From Strigamia acuminata (lineage: Eukaryota; Arthropoda; Chilopoda; Geophilomorpha; Linotaeniidae), in the NCBI GenBank assembly GCA_949358305.1, contig OX442319.1, positions 14,136,001 through 14,200,000 of the forward strand: 64,000 nt of DNA. Reading direction: 5' to 3'. The notes below the pieces were generated by a model. It did no database searches. It was not told the DNA's origin and saw nothing but the letters and a program-made list of their open reading frames with translations. Below are positions 33,901-44,000 of the stretch, piece after piece. The translations under genes were made by a program, and so were the position numbers. Each line of letters opens with the position of its first letter. The stretch's first letter is position 1.

Positions 33901-34980
33901 TCTGGCCATTCGGACAAATGGCGAATTTCTATCTTATTCCGTCCAAAAGCAGTCCCAATGGCAAATTTCTCCCAATTCGCCATTGGGAACGTATTTGGAC
34001 CTTTCTAATGGCGAATTGGTAGAAATTGGCCACAGGGGCGCACATCTAGCGCGACATGAATCTGCTGCGACAAGCCGTCCCAAAAAAATGGTTTTGCACC
34101 AAAAAACCAGTAAGGTTAGGTTCGCGGGGGTCAAGGGGGGCGCAGCCCCCCCTTGTTAGCCCTTCTTAGGAATTAGAAGTCGTGGTATATGACGCCCACA
34201 GATTCGCCATTGGAAACGGAAATAACGTTTCCAATGGCGAATTTCAATATACACGTTTCCAATGGCGAATTTCAATATACACGTTTCCAATGGCGAATTT
34301 CAATATACACGTTTCCAATGGCGAATTTCAATATACACGTTTCCAATGGCGAATTTCAATATACACGTTTCCAATGGCGAATTTCAATATACACGTTTCC
34401 AATGGCGAATTTTCCCAGATTCGCCATTGGAAACGTCAAAATAGCTTTCTAATGGCGAATTCTGGAAATTCGCCATTAGGTTTTGTAAAAACTAATAATT
34501 TTTTTAATAAATTGCTGATTAAATCGATGATGTTCGAACCCGGCGCCAATTTGAAGCTTTACGGTAAACACTTTCGTCGACTTCTGAAACCGTGCGGCTT
34601 CTTATTACAAGCTACCGTGAACTGTATTTATTTCTATTCTGTAACAGTGGAGCTAATGGGATTTCTGGCTATGTCTTTCCTTAATATCTTTTATTACGTT
34701 GTCTTCAGATTAATCGTCTATTGCGAATCCGAGAGGAAATCTTAGAGCATTCCAAAGACGCCAATCTCATAATCATGTAAGTTGCTACGCAGTATTTATC
34801 TATAATCATCAAATATTTAAAAAATATTTGAATTTTTCTTTAAGATCACTTCCAATGCCTCAGAGAAATAGGACTTCAACGGCGCTTTATTTATCGTATC
34901 TCGAGATATTAAGTCAGGGAATGCCTCCCACATTCCTCATTCGTGGCAATCAAACAAATGTTTTAACCTTTTACTCCTAG
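27985..34980 (+). CDS. SLC12 cation-chloride cotransporter, Na-(K)-Cl type
   Basis: 17 exons in phase: 27985-28215, 28817-28900, 28957-29032, 29105-29200, 29260-29399, 29473-29698, 30512-30636, 31292-31489, 31565-31898, 31956-32323, 32394-32528, 32678-32784, 32846-33186, 33249-33363, 33570-33753, 34709-34776, 34845-34980; about 987 aa, the usual family length. The short N-terminus is followed by the 12-TM core: [18 protein letters not shown] (TM1), [52 protein letters not shown] and [16 protein letters not shown] large extracellular loop with NYTNC and NGTAC sites lies in exon 8. The cytoplasmic tail has [18 protein letters not shown] and ends [12 protein letters not shown]. The VLTFYS end is that of the Na-coupled (NKCC/NCC) branch, not KCC. 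It moves Cl with Na (and probably K) across the plasma membrane for ion and volume balance. NKCC and NCC cannot be told apart here. Confidence 0.92.
29880..30420. repeat. Degenerate short repeats in SLC12 intron 6
   Basis: AAATCCTAAGAAATCCATAT-like units (29880-30180) are followed by tandem CAACACCAAAAACCCAAAAT (20 bp, near 30295-30350). The block is purine/C biased, with no coding signal. Confidence 0.65.
30662..31246. mobile_element. Terminal-inverted-repeat element in SLC12 intron 7
   Basis: CGCTTTAAGCCCCATG at 30665 is matched by the reverse complement of the right end (CGCTTTAAGCCGCATG at 31242 leftward), with weaker similarity further in (TGTAC / GGTACAG). The 585-bp block fills most of the intron and ends about 45 bp before exon 8. 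A minus-strand frame (30846-31100) has no motif. Probably a non-autonomous DNA element; no target duplication was identified. Confidence 0.55.
33824..34566. mobile_element. MITE-like element, family 1, in SLC12 intron 15
   Basis: The ends are TACCGTAAAGCTTCAAAT at 33824 and its exact reverse complement at 34549-34566. The same termini occur at 37835-38000. Inside are GCGAATTTC/GAAATTCGC words in both orientations and a 28-bp tandem repeat (34227-34420). It is non-coding and lies wholly in the intron. Confidence 0.75.
34227..34420. repeat. 28-bp tandem repeat inside MITE
   Basis: About seven near-identical copies with period 28 (copy starts 34227, 34255, 34283, 34311, 34339, 34367, 34395) and core GTTTCCAATGGCGAATTTCA. 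The array is bracketed by the inverted word GATTCGCCATTGGAAACG at 34201 and 34420, so the whole can fold back. Confidence 0.9.
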
Positions 34981-35235
34981 AAAATCAATATCATAATAAT
35001 TTACTGCAGAAATGGCACTTTAGCCATTGTGGAATCATCGAACAACAAACAACAAGAAAACATCAAAACCTGTCTTATCTTATTGTAAAATACCACATAA
35101 AAATTATAATTCAATTTACTTATTAAGCAATTTGTCTGATTTTAACACCATACAACTCTTAATTGACAACGGATCGATTGCTGATAGCTGAATCAGAGTC
35201 GGACATTTGATTTGTCAAATTACATCACTGTTCGG

Positions 35236-35495
35236 TGTAGTGGTTCCCGCACTCACCGGCACCTGAGCGTCCAAGTGTGGTCACGTCTCATCAATGGCCG
35301 CCATGGCCCGTTGCCATGCAGCCATTGCAATCGGAAATGCACCTAAGACACTCAAAACCCCTACACACCTGAATAAATTATAATAACAATAAACCATCGT
35401 GTTTTGTGTATTTTTAGAGAAGTTTTATCTTGTGTGTGGCGTCCAGCTACTTGTGGCCATTTCCTGACCACCTGCCATTCATCCGAACACTCACA
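35236..35495 (+). repeat. LTR-like sequence, copy B
   Basis: A diverged, shorter relative of 34-563: it starts TGTAGTGGTTCCCGCACTC, has AATAAA signals near 35372 and 35388, then TTTTGTGTATTTTT, and ends CGAACACTCACA. Probably a solo LTR between the SLC12 and CENP-C genes. No target duplication is visible. Confidence 0.45.
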
Positions 35496-35877
35496 AAAAA
35501 TACAAAAAAAAAATCCGACAAAAAAAAGGCAAATTATCTCCCATTCAAACATCAATTTTCCCTTTAAAAGTCAGCTTTTGGTCTTTCAATTCTTTCTGGA
35601 TCCGGCTGCAGTTTGCTGGATTGGGCAGTTGTCAATTCGCCCTTCATTTCCCTCGCTTTCTCCCAACAATTACACACACTCAAACGAAAGAAATCATTTA
35701 AATAAATTAATAATTGATTAATTTGTACCGGCACAGGCACAAGCACCAGTGCCTTTATAAGATCTTTGAATAAAAATTAGTAATAATAAATAATAAATAA
35801 TATTAATTAATGAAATTCGATTCAAACTCGTTCTCTCCATTGTGTGCTCCACCTTTTAGTTTTACCGCTTGTCGGTA

Positions 35878-36139
35878 TCAAGATCCGGAACAAGAACTGA
35901 AATCCTCCGATTCGATTGGCGCGCACAGTGCAGGGTTCAGTGGCAGTTTATTGAGTAGTTTCGCGGCTCCCTGGTTTCGTTTTCGTGATACATAACCTTG
36001 TATAATTCCCATCGGAGGAATACTTCCACGCCATGGAGGATTGCGATAGAAAATCGGTAAAGATTTAATCATTCGCTTTGTGAAAACGGTTTCGTAATTC
36101 GTTGATGTTTTTTCAGCGAGTGCGTAAACCCGCTCCATT
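35878..36139 (-). CDS. Uncharacterised minus-strand ORF, possible exon
   Basis: From ATG at 36139 to TGA at 35878, 86 codons (MERVYALAEKTSTNYETVF; later IFYRNPPWRGSIPPMGII). The composition is protein-like, without low complexity. A possible acceptor (TTGTTAG) lies at 36160. An upstream minus-strand exon (MSNRFNPCLCC.., ATG 36324, donor CT|GTAAGT near 36256) exists, but joining the two breaks the frame, so either the first is not coding or this ORF starts at its own ATG. No family recognised. Divergent from the CENP-C exons. Confidence 0.35.
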
Positions 36140-36332
36140 ACGATCTCGGCATCCTGCACTAACAAATGAGTAATAATTAATTAATAATTAATTAATAATT
36201 AATTAATAAACATGAATGATGAGTGAGACAAGGTGTATTAATGTATCTCGTGTACTTACAGACAGCCGGGTGTTGTGTGTTCGGAAATGAGGCAACACAA
36301 ACACGGATTAAATCTATTTGACATTTTTTTAG

Positions 36333-38212
36333 ACGATGGCGAAAAGAAAAATCAAGAGACTGAAGGTGACGATGGTGAACGAAGCAAAATAATTGATTAA
36401 GAAATATAAATAATAAATTTGACTTTTAATTTTTAAAGAGGTCGCCGTCAATGGAGCCGAGTCGGACGGAGATACGTCTCGTGGTCGCCAGGGTGGAAAG
36501 CAATTCGATATTTCTCTACCAAGACTGGTTAATAAACAACGAGGAAAGAGATTACCAGCCACACCGAATGACAAAAGAAGAAATAACAAAAGAAAGGGTT
36601 TGCAAATAAGTCCAAACAACACGGAAGAGCGGGAAAATCGTTTGAGTAAGCCAATAAGCCCCGCGAAGGTGAGAAGGGGCCCGCTGAGTAAGAAATTAAG
36701 CCTAAATAAGAGTCTGGCTGAAGAGACAGTGAGGATTAGCTACGAACTTAGTGTAAATAAAGAAAGTGACGGGCAGGGTTTAAGAAGGAGTGTTCGGGTA
36801 AGGGGAATAAGCTTAAATGAGAGTAATAAGAAGGTGGAGAGAACGACATCGCGGATAAGTGCGCGAAATAGGTCGAGGAATAAGAGGAGGCATGGTGTGA
36901 TGAAATTACGTAATAACGTTGGAAAAGCGGTGGAGGAGATGAGTAAAAAAGGTACTGGAATTGTTGTTTGGGAATACCGTATTTATTTGAATAAGAGCCG
37001 GAATACCTACCTTATTTATTACCGCGACAATATAAGTACGGCATGAACATTAAGCATACGTTAAATATATAAAAATACATTATGTTTTCGTGAAAACGGA
37101 AATTGTAGCCGCGGCTCTTATTCGAATAAATACGGTAATTGATGTTTGTTGAAGTAATTTTATTTTTTGGTGCTTAGGTTTACGTGTTCAGTCTGCGAAG
37201 CCAAAATTGAACAAATTTGGTAAATATTTATCGAAATTAAACAAATTTATTGCGGCCAATTTGCTAACAATTTGTCGAAATTATTACATTTCTTCCAAAT
37301 CGAATAAAAGAAATAGAAACTTTTTGTAGATTTGGAAGCGAAAATTGCAATTTTTATGTACTTAAAATTAATATGTTTTTTAAATTTTCTTTATAACTTC
37401 CAGATTCAGAAGACGTGGGGTCAACTACCTCCAGTAGACGTAAATGGCAGCGAAGAAAGCCCGTGGCACACACATTGCAAGTACAGGAACAGGAAGAGGA
37501 GCCTCTCGTGAAGAATCAATTGAGTAAGCAGACAAAATCATACTCGGTTATTTAAAAAAAAGAAAACATATATTGTACAGATAGATATTTTTTAAATTAT
37601 ATTATTTTCTAGTTGTTCCAGAAAAAAACGGATTTGTTTTAAAAGATTTATTCAGCAAATTCCGGTCAGTTGAATTTTGCGGGCCAGGTGGCGCTCCGGC
37701 CACAACGAGCGATCCGTACATCGTGAGCGTCAGCTTAAAGCGGAATGCATTATCCTTCGGCTTTTTGTTTATTAGACCCAAGTGCGAACAACAGTCGGAA
37801 CGACCGAGTGATCATTCGTTGGTAAACAAATATTTACCGTAAAGCTTTAAATTGGCGCAGGGTTCGTTTAGCGGTTCGGGGGGTAACGGGCAATCAAGGC
37901 AATAAGCGCCGGGTGCCACAAAAATCACAGATTTATTTAAAAAACTGGTTATTTTCCGAATACCTGAATCCTGAAAAATATACATTTGAAGCTTTACGGT
38001 TTTTATACGTTTTTTAACGTTTTAATAACATTTTTGTCGCTTTGTTTTAGGTTTTTAATGTGATATTGGGCAATGTTTTTGTCACTGTGAACGGCACTTC
38101 GTTTGTTGCAAAGAAAAGGGACGTTTTTGTGGTTCCCGCGGGCAATGAGTGCCGGATCAAAAACCGGTGCCTGTCGGAAGCAAAGTTAAGCTTCTGTAGA
38201 ATCAACGAATGA
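36333..38212 (+). CDS. CENP-C: CENP-C (Mif2-type) inner kinetochore protein, 5' end missing
   Basis: Exons 36333-36365, 36439-36951, 37178-37219, 37404-37523, 37613-37821 and 38051-38212 join in phase to 359 residues; the exon(s) with the start codon were not found. The C-terminal 85 residues are the CENP-C cupin: FGFLFIRP, VFNVILGNVFVTVNGTSFV, then RDVFVVPAGNECRIKN and EAKLSFCRINE, matching the dimerising cupin of Mif2/CENP-C step by step. The middle is basic and disordered. RRSVRVRGISL (exon 36439-36951) resembles the start of the CENP-C nucleosome-binding motif (RRSxR), but the following P and aromatic residues are absent. CENP-C bridges CENP-A nucleosomes to the outer kinetochore. Exon 36333-36365 is the weakest call. 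Introns 3 and 6 of the order given hold MITEs. Confidence 0.78.
36975..37137. mobile_element. MITE, family 2, in a CENP-C intron
   Basis: Ends TACCGTATTTATTTGAATAA and its near-perfect reverse complement (..TTATTCGAATAAATACGGTA), extended by GAGCCG on both sides: 26-bp inverted repeats around a 110-bp AT-rich middle, flanked by A/T. A related broken piece lies at 50246-50310. Confidence 0.8.
37835..38000. mobile_element. MITE, family 1, in the last CENP-C intron
   Basis: Ends TACCGTAAAGCTTTAAATTG (left) and the reverse complement of TTTGAAGCTTTACGG (right); the same termini as the SLC12 intron 15 element but only 166 bp long. Confidence 0.75.
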
Positions 38213-38845
38213 TGGGGGATAGAATAGAAGTTTGTGTTTTTATTTTTTTTTTTTAAGTGTTTTTTTTTTCGTTTTTCTTTTTGTACTGGGATACCTAAAC
38301 ATATCATTTGTAATTTTTTCATTTAAAAACATAAATAACCAAAGTTAGCGGTTCATAACGGGATTTATTTTGTGACTGCAATTTTGACAATTTTGTAATC
38401 GTAAATTTGCAAAGACGGGTGTGACTGGCTGCCCCGAACAACGCCCGCATCCCAATCGCAACTACCTGCACCCGTGGGTCAGTGGATGGGCAACAGGAAG
38501 TCAAGTGGGTCACAGCACTGACTGACGAGTTGTTTTTTGGGCCAGCAAGACGTTAAAGGACAAATTAAGAGCCGCTGATTATCAACTACAGTACGTGGAT
38601 ACGAATTTGTCGAATTTTCATGAAATTTTTTGAATTAATAGTGAAAAAGTAAGAATTATTAGAAAACAAACACTTGTTGTTGCAGGTAGTTGTCGTTAGA
38701 TGGCTTAGGTGTCTGTTGGTTTTGTATTTTTTGTCACACCCGAGAGATTTGTTTTAGAATGGGGTAGTTTGAAGTTCTCCGATTTTTTTATACGTTCGTT
38801 CAAAAACTAAGAGTACAGGACGCCTCTCAATTAATTACCAGAACA
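38213..38845. other. Intergenic, no gene recognised
   Basis: T-runs after the CENP-C stop, then unremarkable sequence. A minus-strand 64-codon frame (38319-38513) has no motif. Confidence 0.5.
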
Positions 38846-39481
38846 ATGGAAAAGGAAGAGTGAGAGATTGAAAAGAAATAATGCATTTGATTGATTGTAG
38901 GGTTAAGTTTTGATATTTTGATTAGTTTCATTCGTAAATTTACCAAGGAATTATACGATCTTTTATCCGAGAATGACATGTCGCACATCGAACTGCAGTT
39001 TGAAGTCAATCAGGTTTTGCACATTCGAGTCACCTACGAAGAGTTTACAAAGGTCTATTTGATCAGGGATTCTCGCGGGAGAAGGGCCCCACGGAGACCC
39101 AAAAATGCAAAAGAAAGATTTGGTTCAAAAGTATATTTTAAGCTGTATTTGTGTCGTGAACGAATACATTCACCGTTAGGCGCATTTTTGCATACTATTT
39201 ATTTTTGCGGGTTTTACCGAAACTTTGAACGCACTTACCGTAATGTATTTTTGAACCGAACCATGTGGGATAGTAGTTTAGTTTAGTTTTGATATTGTGA
39301 AAATTTAAAAGTCTTTGATGGATAGATTATCCGGAGTGTGGTTCCATCATCGCAGGTGATCCGCGAGGAACAACTGAAGAGTATTTTCACCAAAATAGAC
39401 GCACATTCGAGTGGTCAGATCGACTGGAACGGATTTATCTCGCACATTCTGACCGCGCTGCTGCCGGAAGAAGAGGCGTAG
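38846..39481 (+). CDS. 98-aa EF-hand protein, duplicate of the WD40 gene's N-terminus
   Basis: Three exons, 38846-38859, 38926-39052 and 39326-39481, phases 2 and 0, giving a complete 98-aa frame. It is closely similar to the first three exons of the WDR49-like gene 2.2 kb downstream (KFTKELYDLLSENDMSHIEL versus KFTKELHELLSESDMSHIEL) with the same intron positions. The EF-hand loop reads DAHSSGQIDWNGF, with ligand-type residues at positions 1, 3 (His, unusual) and 5 and Asn in place of Glu at 12. Where the parent continues with the next domain this copy ends LLPEEEA and TAG, so it codes only for the N-terminal helices and the EF-hand. It may be a young gene or a dying fragment; the exon 2 donor (AAG|GTCTAT) is weak. 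Confidence 0.55.
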
Positions 39482-40210
39482 TTCAATGATATCCATTTGT
39501 AGATATTTGATTTTAAAAAAAGGTTTTTATTATATACGTGTGGTCTCATCTCATCTAACGGCTCGCGCTAACAGGTGGCAGTCTAATTTTCTAATTACTT
39601 ATTTGTTTTACTTATCATTTTTTACTGCTGGTGTATCTGTTATCAGTGGTTGTGAGAAATGTGTTTTAAATCCGAGCAACTTGCTTTTCATGTTTCTGTT
39701 TATTGATTTAATTAATCAATTTGGCGGCTGTCGGTGTTTATCCGGAAAACAAAAATAACTCATTAGAAAATGCCACGGATCAACAATTTGGAGAACAACA
39801 TTGGTATCTGCTGATATCTATCAAACTAGCTTTTTTTATCATCGAAAAAAAAATGTTTGTGAAAACTGGAGTGTTTGTACAATACAATACATACATCCTT
39901 ATTGCTAATCTTAGCTAACGTGTCAGGTCATCATTAATGCACTCACTCACCACCAGAATGCAAAAAACGCTTTTAAAAAATAACTCATGTTTTGCCATAG
40001 CATCAGCATTGAATAGACTCGTTACGCAAGTCATTTTGAAAATGTATAACCAAGGAATTAACAAAAGCAATAAAATATTAGAATCAAAAGCAAACAGTCA
40101 GTCGTGTCAAGTTAAATAAAAGCGTTTAATAAGTATGTTCATTCAACTATTTCATTTATTTTTCTCGTTCATATAATCAATACAATTCTAATATTACTAA
40201 TTCTTAAGGA
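39482..40210. other. Intergenic, no gene recognised
   Basis: Only short frames. An AATAAA-containing stretch near 40060-40120 may end a transcript of the EF-hand mini-gene. Confidence 0.45.
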
Positions 40211-40548
40211 TTAAGAGATTGTTGATAAATTCCGAGCCGATATATCGAAAGAATGTGCTCGTCCTCTTAGATATCGACTGCACGTAAAACCTCCGCTGCA
40301 ATAGTAACCCGAAGGACAGCAAGTGAGCGAATCCACGCAGCAAATTGCGTCCTTCTCGTTAGAGCAGCACATGGCGAGTGTGCTGGTGGTCAAGCAGCAT
40401 GTTCCACTGCACAATTGCGATATCGAAGTTGGGCATTCTGCAAAAGGAAATGAAATAAATGATGGAATAAAACGGGATGTCCAAAATTGAACCAACTTTG
40501 AGGTGATGCTAGAAGTGGAATGACCGCAAACAGAATTAGTAATTTCAT
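40211..40548 (-). CDS. Secreted single-domain granulin
   Basis: Two exons, 40548-40497 and 40437-40211, with a 59-bp intron ending TTTTGCAG; 92 aa. Signal peptide MKLLILFAVIPLLASPQ, then twelve cysteines in the granulin order C-x7-C-x3-CC-x8-CC-x7-CC-x5-CC-x5-C-x5-C (SGTCCLTT, LAMCCSN, AICCVD, LTCCPSGYYC), then a tail of about 25 residues with no Cys. Granulins are secreted growth-factor-like or protease-linked modules; one-domain secreted forms are known in invertebrates. The donor A|GTTGGT is not strong, but the join restores phase and places the Cys pattern right after the leader. Confidence 0.75.
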
Positions 40549-41082
40549 TGCACTTAAGGTCGCGGCGGTGAGTGATGTGCAATGAGGTGTTGGACGAGTA
40601 ATGCGCATCTTATAAGCCTGAATCGAGTGATTAATCTTGCAGTAAAAATGGACATAAAAATGTCACGATAACGGAAAGTTTTTGTTGTCAAGTTCAAGAT
40701 TTGACGTCAAGTGGAAGGTTTTCTCGATAATAAATAATACAAAGGCAACCCAGATGATTAATTATAGTGCATATATATGGTGTGCAACTAAAATATAATG
40801 TAAACTCGAGCAATAAATCAAGTAGAGGGTGTGTATCATAAAAATGTATACTATAGAGAAATTTGAGCAAATAAAAAGCTTTGTTCTCGCATGGATTGCT
40901 GGTATTTATCGTTAGGTGGCGGAGGTGTGCATTTGTTTTATGTTTGTGTTTCGAACACGGGGATTAATTTAAGCAGGGGAAAGGGGGAAATCGAAATGTA
41001 TTCTGATTTTTTAATACATTTATTCTAAAACCCGAGTTTATTCAATGGTACATTGACCGCACACAACCAATAAATAGGCACA
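40549..41082. other. Intergenic between the granulin and WD40 genes
   Basis: Divergent promoter space; no gene. A TATATATGG run near 40770 is noted without a claim. Confidence 0.5.
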
Positions 41083-44000
41083 ATGGAAGTCGAAGAGTAA
41101 GAAGTCGAGAAAAAATGATTTAATTGATTTTAGGGTTAAGTGTTTGATGTTTGATGTTTTGGTTTACGTAGATTGAGTTCAATCCAGGTCTGCAAATTTA
41201 CCAAGGAATTACACGAACTTTTATCCGAAAGTGACATGTCACACATCGAACTGCAGTTCCAGGTCAAGCAGGTTTTGCGCCAAGGAGTTACCTATGAAGA
41301 ATTTATAGAAGTGTGTGCTTAAGTTTCGTTTCTTTTTTATATCTTGTGAAAATTAATCTATTTTGATGGCTAGATCATCCGAGATGTGGTTCCATCATCG
41401 CAGGCGATCCCCGCGGAACACCTGAAGAGTATCTTCACCAAAATAGACACTCGTTCGAGCGGTCAGATCGACTGGAACGGATTTATCTCGTACGTTCTGA
41501 CGGCGCTGCAGAGGGACGAAGCGGCGGGTTTTGGTGTCGAAATTGCGCTGCAGTCGACGTACAGGATGATTAAGGTGTGTTATTAAGGTGTTTTGGTTTG
41601 CTTTTGGTGGAGTGAATTAATTAATTAATTTGGTTTTTAAGGGGCCTCAACACGACGTGATTCGGCGGATAGATTTGATGCCGCAGATTAATACGACTAC
41701 GGACGAGGTTTCGTACGCGTCGTGCCGATACGTGACTGCGAGTAAGGACGGAGTGATTGCGGTTTGGTCGCAGAAGATGAAGTTGCAGAAGTTTAAGATG
41801 TGTCGGAATCAGAGCGCGATGAATACTAAAGTGTTTCCGTGGATATTGGATATGGTAGGAATGCGCAATGGGTTGTGTTGGCTCGTTGTAGGTGTGTGGG
41901 GAGTGGTGGACGGGTTTGGTAGCATTTTGAGGGGGTTTGAAGACGTTTTTGGTTGTTTTTGTGTTTTGCTCGTGATTTGTGATTGATGGATTTTGAGAGG
42001 TTCGGTTGAGGACAGTGGGTTTATAAAAATGTGGGGAAATGTGGTTTTGTGTGGGAATCATGAAGAATTATGAGAACTGGTTGAAGTTGGAATGATAGTA
42101 CAAAATCTGTTAAATTTTGATGTAGATTTTCGTGAAATGTTGAGTAAATACAAGAAATCTTGAGTAAATTCAAGAAATCTTGAGTAAATTCAAGAAATGT
42201 TGAGTAGATTCACGAAATGTTGAGTAAATTCAAGAAATGTTGAGTAAATTCAAGAAATGTTGAGTAAATTCAAGAAATGTTGAGTAAATTCAAGAAATCT
42301 TGAGCAAATTCAAGACATGTTGAGTAAATTCAAGAAATGTTGAGTAAATACAAGAAATCTTGAGTAAATTCAAGAAATCTTGAGTAAATTCAAGAAATCT
42401 TGAGTAAATTCAAGAAATCTTGAGTAAATTCAAGAAATCTTGAGTAAATTCACAAAATGTTGAGTAAATTCAAGAAATGTTGAGTAAATTCAAGAAATTT
42501 TGAGTAAATTCAAGAAATCTTGAGTAAATTCAAGACATGTTGAGCAAATTCAAGAAATGTTGAGTAGATTCACGAAATGTTGAGTAGATTCACGAAATGT
42601 TGAGTAAATTCAAGAAATTTTGAGTAAATTCAAGAAATCTTGAGCAGATTTACGAAATGTTTAGTAGATTCACGAAATGTTGAGTAAATTCAAGAAATTT
42701 TGAGTAAATTCAAGAAATCTTGAGCAAATTCAAGAAATGTTGAGTAGATTCACGAAATGTTGAGTAGATTCACGAAATGTTGAGTAAATTCAAGAAATGT
42801 TGAGTAAATTCAAGAAATTTTGAGTAAATTCAAGAAATCTTGAGTAAATTCAAGAAATGTTGAGCAAATTCAAGAAATGTTGAGTAGATTCAAGAAATGT
42901 TGAGTAAATTCAAGAAATGTTGAGTAAATTCAAGAAATGTTGAGTAGATTCACGAAATGTTGAGTAAATTCAAGAAATGTTGAGTAAATTCAAGAAATGT
43001 TGAGTAAATTCAAGAAATGTTGAGTAAATTCAAGAAATCTTGAGCAAATTCAAGACATGTTGAGTAAATTCAAGAAATGTTGAGTAAATACAAGAAATCT
43101 TGAGTAAATTCAAGAAATCTTGAGTAAATTCAAGAAATCTTGAGTAAATTCAAGAAATCTTGAGTAAATTCAAGAAATCTTGAGTAAATTCACAAAATGT
43201 TGAGTAAATTCAAGAAATGTTGAGTAAATTCAAGAAATTTTGAGTAAATTCAAGAAATCTTGAGTAAATTCAAGACATGTTGAGCAAATTCAAGAAATGT
43301 TGAGTAGATTCACGAAATGTTGAGTAGATTCACGAAATGTTGAGTAAATTCAAGAAATGTTGAGTAAATTCAAGAAATTTTGAGTAAATTCAAGAAATCT
43401 TGAGCAGATTTACGAAATGTTTAGTAGATTCACGAAATGTTGAGTAAATTCAAGAAATTTTGAGTAAATTCAAGAAATCTTGAGCAAATTCAAGAAATGT
43501 TGAGTAGATTCACGAAATGTTGAGTAGATTCACGAAATGTTGAGTAAATTCAAGAAATGTTGAGTAAATTCAAGAAATCTTGAGTAAATTCAAGAAATCT
43601 TGAGTAAATTCAAGAAATCTTGAGTAAATTCACAAAATGTTGAGTAAATTCAAGAAATGTTGAGTAAATTCAAGAAATCTTGAGCAGATTTACGAAATGT
43701 TTAGTAGATTCACGAAATGTTGAGTAAATTCAAGAAATCTTGAGTAAATTCAAGAAATGTTGAGTAAATTCAAGAAATGTTGAGTAGATTCACGAAATGT
43801 TGAGTAAATTCAAGAAATGTTGAGTAAATTCAAGAAATGTTGAGTAAATTCAAGAAATGTTGAGTAAATTCAAGAAATCTTGAGCAAATTCAAGACATGT
43901 TGAGTAAATTCAAGAAATGTTGAGTAAATACAAGAAATCTTGAGTAAATTCAAGAAATCTTGAGTAAATTCAAGAAATCTTGAGTAAATTCAAGAAATCT

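Noticed and set aside
34182-34745. 187-codon frame in SLC12 intron 15
   Set aside because: Most of it is the 28-bp tandem repeat read as protein ([15 protein letters not shown]); it lies within a MITE.
41630-41986. Reading the WD40 exon on past 41854 as a 118-codon ORF
   Set aside because: The GTAGGA donor at 41855 and phase with exon 48931 give a continuous WD protein; the extension is Gly/Val/Phe low-quality sequence.
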